Source: Caprimulgus europaeus (taxonomy: Eukaryota; Chordata; Aves; Caprimulgiformes; Caprimulgidae). From it: a stretch of DNA of 64,000 bases. The position numbers were made by a program, and so were the translations under genes. The notes beneath the pieces were generated by a model that made no database searches, was not told where the DNA came from, and saw nothing but the letters and a program-made list of their open reading frames with translations. The DNA is taken from contig OU015528.1 of NCBI GenBank assembly GCA_907165065.1, positions 24,386,015-24,450,014 on the forward strand. Direction: 5' to 3'. Below, piece by piece: positions 34,586-47,595 of this stretch (position 1 is its first letter; each line of letters starts with the position of its first letter).

Positions 34586-35879
34586 ATCTGGTTCATTTCT
34601 GCTGTTTTTGTTAGTTTAAGGTAGCAAAGGATTTTTCGTACTTCTCCTTTTCATAGTTTTATAAAATATTAAATTTTATTACATACGTTTATCAGTAAAA
34701 AGTAAGAACAGTAAAACATCTTTCTGAAAAAATTCAGAATAAACTGAGGAATGGGATGGTTAAATAAAATCAGTTTCTTTCAGTCTCTGCCTACTTAACT
34801 CTCTCTTTTATGGCAATCTAATTATATAAACAATAGGCTGCACAGATTTTTCCTCCCCTTCCTTCCTTCGTCCTTTCTTTCTCCCTTTTCCCTATGTGCC
34901 ATACTCTTTGGTGTAGACTTTTTATTTTTACTGTTTGTTCTGTATTTGTGAACAAAGGGCATCAAAACTATGAAGGTTTTAAAAGTTGAAAAATATTTAA
35001 TGATTTTTTTTTTTTTTTTCAATTTAAGGGAAATATACACTGAAATATATAATCCCTTTTCCTAGATATACAAAACAATAAATGTGATAGACGTTGTTAG
35101 GAGGTTTTTTTTTAATCATGTATACTGTTTTATATGAAAGAAATTATTTTGTAATAGAAGATGAATAATAGCAAAATACTCTTTTTGCTCTATTTGCTCA
35201 GCAACAGCAACTCTCTAAAAAAGTTGGTTATCAACAAGTCAAACGAAAGAAAGTGCTGGATATCTTGCATGAATTCAGTACCACAGCCCTGACTGAGGCA
35301 GGCCACCCTCTAGTGGATTAAAAGGAAATGTGGTTCTGATTTCACGCTCCTGCTTTGTTTGAGGAAAGGCTTACAGTTCTGTCTAATAAGAGTATGAAAA
35401 ATTTCTGAAGATTAGCAAACAGTGTAAATTAATGTACTTTTTGCAACAGCAGTAGCAGAATTCTATTATAAAATACTTATAATTTTATGAATACTGTATA
35501 CAATTTCAATTCACTTTGAGTCTGAAATCATGAACTGCATTATTTTTGTTTTTATTCTGTAAGAAAATGATTTTACACTTCAGAAAATCACTTATTGTGA
35601 AAAGTGAATTAAAGTAATGCCAAATTCTTGAATAAATTTCAGTTTCTAATAATTAGTTAGGACAAATTTTGCAAAACCAATCCTGTTTGACTCACTGTTA
35701 CTTACATTTTTGTGGCTGTAATAAAGCAGTTTTTCCCGTTTTGCCTCAAATTTTTGAATACTGCATTTAAACTAAGTGAACAGAGCAATGTTTTAAATTT
35801 CCTAAAGATGTTTGCTGTTCAGTTTTCATACAACTGTGTAGGACTGCCTCATATATGAAATAATGGCATTTAAGTGACA
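34586..35879. other. Unique AT-rich non-coding DNA
   Basis: No repeat family or gene recognised. A pyrimidine-rich patch (34,850-34,890) and T runs only. Confidence 0.5.
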
Positions 35880-36480
35880 GACTGCAAATACATTGAATTC
35901 TCTAGGGTGGGAGGAAGGCCAAGTATCCCTTCCATTTTCTCCCATTCTCTTATAATGGGCATTACGTTTTTTATTGATGTGAGTAAAAGAAGTATAACGA
36001 AAACAGTTGGGACCAACCCATCTATGGTTCCTTTTCAGGTCTTATGGTCTGGGGTTGGGAACACCTCAGGCCAGAAAGATGTCACATCACCTTTCTGTAG
36101 CCTCAGGGCTCAGTGGTGAAAACTTGTCTCTCCTTTGCCCCTATGAGGTGGCTCTTGAAGCCTCTGATAGCACTTAATGTTCACCACCATGAGCTGCAAA
36201 TACAAACCATTGTAAACTTCCTGAAGTGAACCCATGAGCCTTCCCTGCTGCACAACATAACGGCCCCTGTCTGATGGGACACTGCTCAGGATGTGTTCAG
36301 GAAGCACAACCAAAAGCTTGAAAAGTAAGATGTCTTACCATACCAGGTGCTACAGGAAAAATGGAAATCCTTCCTGATCCCAGCAGTGTGGTTACTCACA
36401 CCTATCCCAAATAAAAGATGTAAACCTGTGCTACAGGAGTGAGATGATGGGCGGAGTAATAGAGATGAAAATTTCAAAAA
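35880..36480. other. GC-richer island of unknown nature
   Basis: About 600 bases with clearly higher GC than either flank and few homopolymers. It contains phrases such as GGAAATCCTTCCTGATCCCA and several overlapping 60-80-codon frames on both strands. No CR1, LTR, terminal inverted repeat or tRNA-like head was recognised. It could be an ancient transposon, an untranslated exon or a conserved regulatory element. Confidence 0.3.
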
Positions 36481-39400
36481 GTTTGGACAAAATAAAAAAT
36501 AAGAAAATGTTCTGTTAAAACCAACTAAATACTGCTATTTCTCTTATCTCAGCCAATGGAGAAACAGATCTGGGGAAAAGGGAATAGCTGGGCACTACCA
36601 TTGCCATACGTGAAATCTTTCTAACCTCACATGCTCACTGTGGCTCATTCAAAATCAGACTTTCTAGTTAACGTTAGAATCATGCAAAAAACATATTCAA
36701 TGATTTGACAGGTAAAATTAAGAGTATAGAAGTGCTTTATTTTGGTTGATTGGTATGGACTGTGTAATTAGAGGGCTAAATAATTAAATCAGCTAAAGTA
36801 TACTTGCATAAAGAAAGTGGGTTCTTACAATAGACTATATATGCAATTTAATTGCCTCCTTGATAGGCATACATTTACATATTAGTTAAAATGTTGCTAT
36901 ATAATAAAAAGTTAAATAATTGAATTTTAAAATTTAGCTAATGCTAAAGAATTTTTTTTAAACTATCTTTAAAAAGGAAAGAAATATCTTTTATAACCAA
37001 CACAATTATGATGATTAAGGCTCATTAAGTTATTTTCCTGGTGATTTCACTATAATGCTTGGTAGTTTTAAAATAGCAATGTAGTCTATTTCACCAAAAT
37101 TATATATATAGCTTATTAGGTTACAGGGTAAAAAAAAAAAAATCTCAGACTGATAGAGGGATAATGAAAGTAATGTGGGCTAAGTCCAGCTATTTATTTA
37201 GCATGCATTTTAGCTGATTATTGAGTGCACATGGAAATAAACTGATTATTTGTTTGTAATGGACGCTTAATACAATGCATAAAACCCTTAGTTATTAAAA
37301 TACACTGGTTCTGTGCCTGCATTTTTCTCAAAATTGGAAGAGGATTTCAAACCTTTTCCTTTTTTCCTTACACAGAAAGGTGGATCATCACTGGGCTTTA
37401 ATAGCCTGGAGGCTTATTGTGACATGACCATTTCTAATATTTTTGGGCTCTTAGAACATAGCTGTGTTTAGAATGCAGCAAGTATGGTTAGAAACTGAAA
37501 TAATTGCCATTCAGTTAAAGTAAAAAACACACAAGTATTTAATTTATATTCTATTTGCAATTTTTTTTCCTAAGTGTGTATCCATACATATTATGTAAAG
37601 TGTAAAAGAGCAGACATTTTTTTAATAGCTTTATCGCTTATGACCACTTGTACCCCTATCTCGTTTTCTGAGGCACCATAACTACAAGGATGAAAGCTGA
37701 GTGACGGCTCTTCACACTTTCTTCTTGTAACCCTTAGAGTAAAAAGAAAGGAGATGGTGTTTGACAGATTAATTCTCACCAGTTCTGCAAAGCATAGCCT
37801 TAGTGTTATCTCTCATGTGAGGTGTGGGGAGGTATTCCGTTCTGAATGGAGGTCCAGAATTGCCCAAATTCAAGGAAATCTGTCATGTGCCTTCATCAGT
37901 TATTAACTGACTTAATAATTATAGAAAGTTGTCATTGAGTGATTTGCCTGGAAGAGAGAAAAAAAGTGCTGCCACTTCATGTAACCCCATTCTCCCAGCA
38001 TTTTCAGTGCAATGCGGTCAACCTGACACTGTCACGCGCATTTTTAGATATTATAGCAACTAACTATTGACATTTTCCTAAGGGCTGTGCTTCCATACAG
38101 ACAAGGAAGGAAGCTATAAAGTTATTTTATTAATGTGTATCCCTCTGAAATAGAATAATTTTTTCAATGGTAAGCAAAAGCACAATTCCTAGCTCTAGTT
38201 CTTTGTCCTTTTTTGAAGAGGAAAGGCTTGTTGCCAACAATGAGTTCAAGTTTCTAAATACAGTTGTACTTCAAAATGGAAAGTGTTATGCTCAGATTAC
38301 TTAACCTACTACCAACTTTATTTTATCAGATCTTGGAGTTAGTGTTGATAGCATAGAGATAAAGCAGATGGAAACAAATCTAGGCCATGAACCTGTAATG
38401 GATGTCACATAAGGAAAAGTTCACATCTACACAAAGCACCAGTTACTTCATTAAAAGCTATGTAGGTAGTAGGTGCTATATGGCTTAGTGAAATCTGGAA
38501 CTGTGTAGTAGAAGGAGTTGTATAATACAGGGAAATTCAATCATGTGTGGTGGGGATGAATGAAAACAGTAGCAATGATCTGATGCTTATTTTGGTGATC
38601 AAAGGGATTTTGTATATTCCAGCAAATTTGTCTGTTCATGTAGCAACTGTGTTCTACGAAACAGAAAGGACAAGATCTCAGGCAAGAGCTGTAGTCTCTG
38701 TCCTCATTATAGGTCCCAGAGCAATAGTCAGCCTTCCTCAGGAATGGTCTGAGGTTTGAAAAATCTTAACATGGTTTATACCTACTGGGTCTAACTCAGA
38801 GTGGTATCTGAGTTCTTCCGATTTTCATCCCTGGCTCTATTTTAATAGGCAAGAATCTCTGGCATGCCAGCATCTGCTGAAGGCTGGAAGTGAGTCACAC
38901 ATAGCAACCACAGTCTTGCTATGCCACATGGGAAACTTAATGAAGACAGCATAGTGAAAAGCAGCCAGACAATCATTATGTGCAGCTGGATTAGGTAGAG
39001 AAAATACGGGATCTGTAAAGAGGTTCTCAAGCTCAGTGTATGTATTCTATTTTAAAACTGATTTATTCTCCGTGTGTTTATATCTTACTTGTGGTGACAT
39101 CTCAGTTTTTATAATCTATAGTAATTGGATATAATTTATTGGGATCTTCTCAATAGTAGATCTTTAAGACTGAGATGCCCTTGTTGATTTGATAAAGATC
39201 TGTTTGTTGCCCACTGGACCTGGTATGCACATGGGATATGCAGTGTCATGGCTCTTTGAGCTAATCTGTATCTGAGGTTAATGAAGAAAATGGTGGCAGT
39301 AATAATTTTAATATAAGGCTTAGAATTTTCATCCTGATTGTGACTTTTAATTCTTATGGGTGGTAGTAAATCTTGAACTTCCTGTCTTTGAAGAGAGGAT

Positions 39401-40920
39401 TTTCTCTATGTCTTTTCTCATATCTGTTTTCCTTTCTGTGGAAAATTAACTGATTTTTTACCTGAAACAGGTTTACCCTTTTTCTGAAAACAGCTTGTGC
39501 TGTGGCAAATAGTATATGATCAGTGAGAGGGAACCTCCTTCTCCCACTATTTTTTTTTTTTAAATTTAGCCATTTTACCTGATAATGTCACCTTTTTTTT
39601 TTTAGTACATAAAGCAAGCCTTCATGTGTTTCTCAAGGGCAGAATTTCTTACATTTTTTGATGCAACTACACAAACACTATTTTATTACATTTTATTGTG
39701 GTTTAATATTAAAAATGGATGGACAATAATAGCAATTCTAGATTATTTGCTTTTCATAACTATTTGCACAAGAGATATTTTGCCAGTTTAGAAAACTGTA
39801 CAGTCACTAAGCTAAATACTAGAACTAGAACTTCATTTTGCTTTTAGTTAGTTTTGCTCTGAGACTAAGAGAAGTATCGTAGTAATTTTCCCATGCCATT
39901 GATAACATTCCCAAATTCTGGTCATGGGTAATTGTTATGAAGTTATCTTGGTGGTGACAAGGAACAGCACGGATATGTACAGTGTGTGTTCAGAATATGG
40001 CTACCTAATGATAGTTTAAATCAAATACACCGAACTATTGGATTATAGTGAGGACCAAAATAAATTTCTTAGAAATTTAGTTACACAATTTCATTTTTTT
40101 TTTGCAACATGCAAATCTAGAAAATTAATTAAAAGGTCACTGGAACATATGACATCCTTACTGATTAAAAAGCACACTGTTTAATTAGGAATGCAGTAAA
40201 TGTTTCCCCTCTCCTCTGTAATCTGATTGCCAAAACCTGTGGGTGCACATTAGGTAGTTTCCTTTAAATGCAAAGTTGTCTTTACATTAATAAGTTGGGG
40301 GTAGAAAGGATCATGTACATAATGACTTACTGGAGAAGAAGCTGTTTCAGAGGCTTTCACATAGTTCCCATTACTAAGGAAACCACTTATTTTGTCTGTG
40401 CATGTTTTGAATAGATCTCTCATTTGAAGTCTGGTGCTCAAACACAGGATTGCATTATAGCACTGAGAAACAGGCAAAGGAAACAAAGGAGGTTTAAAAC
40501 CATTCCATCTTTAAGGAATACAGTCTGAGAGTATTGTATTACATGCTTACGAAAGTGTACACATCTGTTTGTATTTGATGGATACATATGCATTTTGATA
40601 GTTTCGTTCCTACTAAAACCAAAATGAAACTATTAATAAGTAAAACTGAGAAAGTAGATGTTTTGTCCTGCACTTTGCATGCCTCTATTATAAGGACACT
40701 TGAGAAATCTGGTGTACCATTTAGGTAGTATCAAATATGAGTTCTAATTTTTGTTTGCTGAAATGAAACATGGTATTAGACTGCAGTAGAAGGAAGTGCC
40801 TATCCAATGATAATAGCTAAAACAAGGTTGCGAGGATGCTTATGTATTCAACAATTGACCAAACCTTTGCTTGGAAAGTGAGTGTGTTTTGGCAAAATTT
40901 CTTGCTTAAGTTTAAGACAT
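36481..40920. other. Unique AT-rich non-coding DNA
   Basis: No gene or transposon recognised over 4.4 kb. Short A and T runs (for example 37,129-37,141, 39,549-39,560 and 39,593-39,603). Confidence 0.5.
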
Positions 40921-41347
40921 CATCATAGAATGGTTAGGGTTGGAAAGTACCTTAAAGATCATCTAGTTTCAATCCCCATGCCATCAGCAGTGACACCTTC
41001 CACTAGACCAGGTTGCTCAAAGCCTCATCCAACCTGGCTTTGAAAACTTCCAAGGAGGAGACATCCACAACTTCTCTGGGCAACCTCTTCCAGTTTCTCA
41101 CCACCCTCACATTTAAGAATTTCTTCCTAATATCTAATCTAAACCTACCTTCTTACAGTTTAAAGCCATTTCCCCTTGTTCTATCACTACCTGCCCTTGT
41201 AAAAAGTCCCTCCCCAGATTTCTTGTAGGTCCCCTTCAGGTAGTGCAAGGCCACAATAAGATTTCCTGAAAACTTTCTCTTCTCCAGGCTGAACAGTCCC
41301 AATTCTCAGCCTGTCCTCACAGAAGAGGTGCTCTGGCCCTGCAGCCC
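40921..41347 (-). mobile_element. CR1 LINE, 3' fragment
   Basis: On the plus strand: CATCATAGAATGGTTAGGGT, TTGGAAAGTACCTTAAAGAT, CAGGTTGCTCAAAGCCTCAT, then the reverse complement of the ORF2 tail (CTTCTCTGGGCAACCTCTTC, TTTAAGAATTTCTTCCTAAT). Similarity ends near GGTGCTCTGGCCCTGCAGCCC. The ORF2 part is broken by stops and indels in the coding (minus) direction. It resembles the 16.36-kb copy in its 3' UTR. Confidence 0.93.
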
Positions 41348-43477
41348 ATGGCTGCAAATACACACCTAAGCATACTTACACTATACTGGGGCCAGCACGT
41401 TTCTCCCAGATGAATAGTACATGTATTCTGTGCTGTCCAAATACTTACATTAACAATTGAATTAAACCCCCTCTATTAGCAATTGTGTATGCTCAACTGA
41501 TATGCTCAGAAACAAAAGCTTGCCTTAGTACAGCCAGATGAATCTGGTTGGATGGGATGTTTTTAAACTACAAGTATTTAAATAACTTGGAATTGGTTCT
41601 AAACTATTCCTTAAAGATCAGAAGTGTTCATAAATAAGATGGAAGCATCAAAGAGATGTAGAAATCTATCAGATTGCTGGAATACTGTAGGGAAATAAAA
41701 TATGTGGCCAATAAGTGTTCTTATTCAGCATGATAAATATATGAACCAGTTTTTTAGATAGTTTCTGTCAAACAGGATAGAAAACTGAAGACAAAGATGG
41801 AAATTCCCATTTTTAAGGCCTAAAAGCCCTGTGACTCTGTAGGGTCATGTGACAATAAAAATGGTACTACAGAAAGTTACTTTCATTTGAAAATACAAAT
41901 ACATTCTATATTTTGTTTATGTGTTAATGCCAGTTTATTTTTAAATTAAGAGCTTTAAGCTGTCAGCCATTGATATCTGATATGTCTGATGAATAATTAT
42001 TCTTAACATACATTGCATAATTTGTGTGCTGTTTTGAGTGACAAGAGATTACTTTTAAAGCTAATACGTTTCAAAGGGATTTATGTGTGTGTTTGTGAGC
42101 ACAATTAATGAGCAGCCAGGCTCATATAGATTTTCTTCTTTAACGCCTTGGCTGTTAAATGAGAGGGAGAATGACAGCTGTGGTAAAGCTAACATGTCCT
42201 TGGCTTGACTTAGTTGAACACTTTTGGCTGAAATAAAATAAATGTCTTTAGATTACACAGAGATATCAGAACTCATTTGTCATAGCTAAGAAATATCAAT
42301 TTTTAATATTCTAGAGTATTTGTGTTGTTTCAGTCCTGTACTGGATATGTTTGCTCTCTACTGTCTTATTGCAAGGGTTTACATGTCTCAAGGTACACTA
42401 AAAGCATTGCTATTCATTATCCTTAAATTTGTGCTTGAAGCAAGAATAAGATCTCCAGTGTTTGTTAATACTGACAATTTCCTTTATGATGTAACTGGTA
42501 TGTTTCTAAAAGAGTGCATTCAGTCTCCAAATCCCATCAGGATTATCACAAAAGAGATTAAATCAATATTTTTAATAAAATAACTGGGATAGGTACTCTC
42601 AGAAAAAACTAACATCTGTTTTGACACAACGGTGTCAGTTTACCTCATGAAGATCAGGACTGCTTGATATTGAGAGACAATTAAGAGTTAATAATTGAAT
42701 TTGTAGTTCTAGTTACCAGAGAAGATGAACCACCATTTTTAAATAAATTAATTTAAATAATATTGGGTATTAAATATTAAATAATATTTGGCTAAAAAAT
42801 TAATATAAAATGCAGTAGTTAATATAAATAATAGTTTACTGCCAAGTAAATCTTATGATATCATCACTTTGAGGAGGAGGCTAAGGATGTGGAAAATAGG
42901 AGGAGGAGGGAGGTTTTCACACAATAAATAGCTAGAGGAACATAGGTATATCATTCAGAAAGGCTGTTTGAACTTTAGTAGTAGAAATGGGATTACACTC
43001 TAAGTAGTCTATGATGAAAGGTCATTTGGAGCCAATAACATGCAATTCTGCTGTAAGTTGTGGGCTTATTACTTAGAAATAACTGAAGAGGAGAACGTAT
43101 CTTTGTATTACTGGTTGATCAAGAAGTATGAACTGATAGCATGGCACAGCTGTGAAAAAAAAGCAAGTATGATTCAAAGATGTGCCAGAAAAGTTATTCC
43201 AGTAGCAGTAAGGAATTAGTAGCACTTTGCACAACTCATTTAGAATAATTAATTCAACTGTGGTTTTGCACTTGGAAAAAAATGGTGAACTCAAACTGGA
43301 ACACATACAATTAAATACTATTCAGATGACAGTGGAGCCCACATTACAGAGGGGTTTGTAAAACCTTGCCTTGTATAGTGTGGGAGAGTCAGGGAGAAAA
43401 TAAGATTCCTACTGATAAATATGTTCTGCTGGGACATAATGAGGTAAAGCTAACAGAAGAACAAAACTTGTGACTAT
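41348..43477. other. Unique AT-rich non-coding DNA
   Basis: No gene or transposon recognised. An 87-codon frame at 42,320-42,583 lies just after a weak acceptor (GTGTTGTTTCAG), but the frame runs through it and has AT-driven composition, so it is not called. Confidence 0.5.
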
Positions 43478-43690
43478 GTGTGGTGGTTTCATTCTTCTGC
43501 TTGCAGCCACACACAGTCACTGTCTCACTCTCTCCCCACCTCAGGGAACAGGGGAGAGAACTGGAAGGTTAAAAATAAGAAAACTCATGGGTTGAGATAA
43601 AAACACTTTTATTAATTAAAATCAAGTTATAATGATAATAACAGTAATAACAGAATATACAACTGGGTGATGCACTTTGATCACTAAATA
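43478..43690 (-). mobile_element. ERV LTR fragment, 3' part (R/U5), minus strand
   Basis: Opens TGTGGTGGTTTCATTC, then CTCTCCCCACCTCAGGGAAC, GGTTGAGATAAAAACACTTT and an ATAATAAC-rich tract, paralleling the 14.9-kb fragment and the reverse complement of the solo LTR's end. A minus-strand AATAAA lies at 43,608-43,613 where the R region is expected. Recognisable similarity stops at about TGATGCACTTTG. No second LTR or internal viral sequence is present. Confidence 0.8.
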
Positions 43691-46600
43691 GAAACTTCAC
43701 TCTATTGTTCAGGTAATGTTTTCAGTGTCTTTGCTTTCTTGTTTGTTTGTTTGTTTGGGGTTTTTTGTTACTGTGACAAATAATCTAAGTTCAGCTACAA
43801 AGAAACCACAAAAAGCCTTATAAAAAAGCAAAAAAAATGCATATAAGCCTCCCTACCATTTTATATGCAAAATCCAAATACCCCAAAATTGCCTAATTTT
43901 TTTAGTGTTATCTTTTATCACTCTTAATTTTGATGACATTCTACTTTTTCTATGAGTAGCTGTAAGAAGTAGCTGTAATAAATCCACTTTTAGATATATC
44001 TGTATTTCTTCCTTGGGCCTTAGGATAAATTTCTCTTTAGCTAATAGGCCAGCTATATGTTCAGCCATGTCCTGAAGTGGCTTTAATAGGCAGGTACATT
44101 AACTCATTTCATATTTTCCTACAGAGAGATATTCATCAAGGTAACAAACTTGATGATGAAAGAGCGTATTTTTCTCATTACTGCTAATTCAAATGTTATG
44201 CCAAATAGGCTTTCAGGAACCGGAACACAGATAGTTATGGCTTTAATTAAATAGTAATAACATTCAAACTGGAAACCCAACAAGTTCAAATGCACAGGTC
44301 GAAGAGGGAGAAATCAAACTGCTGATTCATTCTCATATTTTCCTAACAGTTCTCTCAGGCCACATATTTTTATCATGGCTGCTGTTATGTCAAATGGAGA
44401 ATATTGAACTGAACATAAAGGAGACTCAATATTGCCATTTACAAATGTGCCTCAAGAGTAACCTAAATGCTGAATAATTTGGTATGTCAGACAGGAGCAT
44501 TAACTTTTGACCAGGAGAAGAGATTCTAGTAATTCCATTAATTCCACTAACCCCTCCTGAGACAATCCCGGTCCTAGGTGTGAGTGCAGCTACTTTTGGA
44601 GAGAAGCCAAATTCTTCATTGCTGCCTACACTGCATTTCAAAGCTTTTAATTGAATATTCCTAACTGAGCTAACTATAAATTACCTTATGCTTTGAACCT
44701 CACTCTCCACTTATTCATCTTCCCTGTGCCCAATCTTTCCCTCCTCTTTGTGGTTTTGCAAAGAACATGCAATTGCTTTCTCCCACCATGCTCCTAGTTT
44801 TGAAAAAAAGCAGTTCACCTTTCTTTACTCTGAAGTTATCCCTGCTGACTGCTCCTGCTCAGGTCTTTGTCCTTGGTAGCTTCTGTGCAGATAGATGAAG
44901 ATTTCAGCCGTCTGCTTCCCTTCAAGCTGTCTTATGCATCAACCACTTTCAAGGATGTTAGAGGAAGGGCTGGCCCTTGTTGCTTGTGTGGGATCTATTT
45001 CTTCCTTTGTCTGTCGCAGAAAGACTCCTGTATTCTTGGTTTAAAGACCACTCTGAAGTGGTCTGCTTTAGTAGGGCTCAACACATGGTCAATCTGAACC
45101 GAGGACACAGCTGTCAGCCCAATACCTGGTTCATAGGCTCTGCTTACATAAATTTCCCTTTTTTTCCATACAGAGTTTGCATGAGGTAGGCAGAGGACAC
45201 ATTTATGGATAGATAGGACAAGTGCTGCTTGATCAACATCTGACCCCCCTACTGTGATGTTCCTGGAGTCAGCTGCTGCAACCTCATTTCTCAGTTTAAA
45301 CTGTGGGAAGGTGCAATTATGGGTGTAGTTAATTTATCTGCTTTTTGGTGGAAGGTTAGGGCAGAAAGAGATGCAGCAAGGCATGTATTTCATGGATAAA
45401 TGCTTTAAAAGCTTGTGGGGCAAATAAATTGAAAGGTCAACATTCTGGCTTAGATGAACTGGTGAGAGTAAGCTTGGCATATGCCAGTATGACCTTTTCC
45501 TTGCCCAGAATCAGCACAACTGCACTCCAAGGATTTTAAGGTGTTGATGGCACCAAATATCCAGTGATTCTCTGTGCAAATATTCATACTGCTGTGCCTT
45601 GAATAAATTTTGGCTCTATGAAGCTTGAAGATCTATGTTCAGAACTTACTAAAACTCATTTAAATATTTGTTTATAAATTAGGCTGACATCTTAAGTATA
45701 TTTATGGTCAACACCTATTTCTGTGTTTTAAATAAATGCTGTAGAGATTGCTTTTTTTTTTTAAGTGAGTCTAAAATTTTATGATCTTGGCTAAGGAGAA
45801 GTGCAATATGAATTATTATCCTTATTCTTTACAGGTTTTATGGCTCTTCTGAGTCAACCTAAATGACAAAGGCTTTTCAGTGGAAATCCAAATAACAACA
45901 AATTAAGCCTTTTTTTTTTTTCTTAACACACCAATCACTAGAGAGTTAAGATGTGCTAATTGACTGGCTTCAACAGAAAGCAACATGCATGGTCCAAAAA
46001 GGTCCAGAATTTAAAAACAAGTGTCCCAACATGCAAGCTGTCTCTTGCACAGGTTTGTAACTGTGAATTACTAGCTTTGCCTCTATTAGTGTGAGCATAA
46101 ATGTGTCACAACCTTTAAATAGTGTGATTAATCAACCCTTTCAGAAGAGCTCCAGTTTTAGAGAGCTCTATTATATGTGGCAAATCTTTTCATTCTGAAA
46201 ACCACCCTTCTGTTATTTTACCTATGTGTAGATCATGTGAATATTAAAATCTTCAGAAGCTTTTTAAAGGGTTTAAAGAAAGAGAGAAACTGCTTTTAAA
46301 CAATTAAAGGCTATAGGTCTTTATTTTTTAAAGCATTCAATAGGATCTATAAACACATGCTTCATCTTTAATACCACATAATTCTGTATTTCAGTAGTTC
46401 AGTGGGATAAAGCACTGTCTCTCTAAAGAGCTTGTGGAAATGAAACATTTAGCAACAGCAACATGGGGCTTACTTGGTAGCTAATTTGAAGTAATTTATT
46501 GATAACATCTCAAGGAATCACTCTCAATTTCATTGACATATTCACAAACACACTTGTAGGGAATGAGATAGCTGTTGTAATAAAATTTTTTACAATATGG

Positions 46601-47029
46601 GGTTCAGAATTAAAGTTCTATGAAGAGACATTTTCTACTGGTTTTCTTGAAGCTATTAAAAACATAAAATTATGGCTTTCACAGTAGTGATTGCTGCATA
46701 TGCCATGGTCACTTTTCCAAAGCCTGTCATGAACTCTTACCTTTATATGCTTGGAAAACAAATTACCTATAAGCTAAAACCAATAATAGTGAGCAACATA
46801 TACAAGTGAAAATCCAGGTAGTGTTCATTTTTTTGAAGAGTTTTGTGACTTACTGTTTTCAGTAATTTCACATGCCTCAGTTTTAATGCTTTTAATACAA
46901 AGCTATTATAGTAAGAGGAAAAAAGGAAAGACTTTATTTTTGAGATCTGCAGCTTATTAACAGTTCCTTTATATATTCCTTCATGAAATTTGCTGTCACA
47001 CTATTTTTGCATCCCTCTCTATCCTACTT

Positions 47030-47063
47030 TTTGTGTGTGTGCGTGCATGTGTATGTGCATATG
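47030..47063 (+). repeat. (TG)n-like tract
   Basis: Interrupted TG dinucleotide run with GTGTGTGTGCGTGCATGTGT at its core. Confidence 0.8.
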
Positions 47064-47400
47064 CATTTCTAGTGAATTTGGTTTTCAGATAACAAGTATA
47101 TCTGCAGATGGGATGATCTTGTTTCCATCTGCTTTTAACCTGTGTTGAACAGAAGTCCTTAAAGGAACCTTTGCACTGACTCTAGTTTCTAATCCTCTTG
47201 CTATCTGGATTTAGTCCACCTTAAGAACTCAATTCTTTATGACTAAGGTATTCTGCTATTTACTGTTCTCCAATCCCATGGTATACCTTGTCACATGAAC
47301 TTTTTTCCAATTACTTGGGAATTTGATTCAGATACTGGACTTTGTTAGTCATTCTCACAATTTTATATGTATGTAAACAAATTTGATATAGTATTTTTTT

Positions 47401-47416
47401 ATATATATATATATAT
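47401..47416. repeat. (AT)8 microsatellite
   Basis: Eight AT units after a T run. Confidence 0.9.
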
Positions 47417-47572
47417 CAATGAATATAAGTAAATTGTAGATGTATGCATATTACAGCATATCTTCATTCCCCGAAAGGCAGGTCTCTACGTTGATTCCGA
47501 GCAGTGAGAAATGCATATGACACAGTGCAACACCATGTGAAGGTTCATCCAAAAGAGGGTTTTGAAAAAAAC

Positions 47573-47595
47573 TTAATTAGCCTAATTCTAATTAG
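47573..47595. promoter_or_regulatory. Cluster of homeodomain-type TAATTA motifs
   Basis: TTAATTAG, CTAATT and CTAATTAG occur within 23 bases. The cluster sits in a 350-base repeat-free stretch (47.48-47.85 kb) with higher sequence complexity than its flanks, as is common in vertebrate developmental enhancers. In AT-rich DNA such motifs also occur by chance. Confidence 0.25.

Noticed and set aside
42320-42583. An 87-codon frame near a weak acceptor as an exon
   Set aside because: The frame begins before the AG and runs through it, there is no good donor, and the residues are AT-driven.
44426-44641. A 71-codon minus-strand frame (contains VSGGVSGINGITRISS)
   Set aside because: The composition is less AT-driven than most, but there is no splice context, start support or recognised family. 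It was left unannotated.
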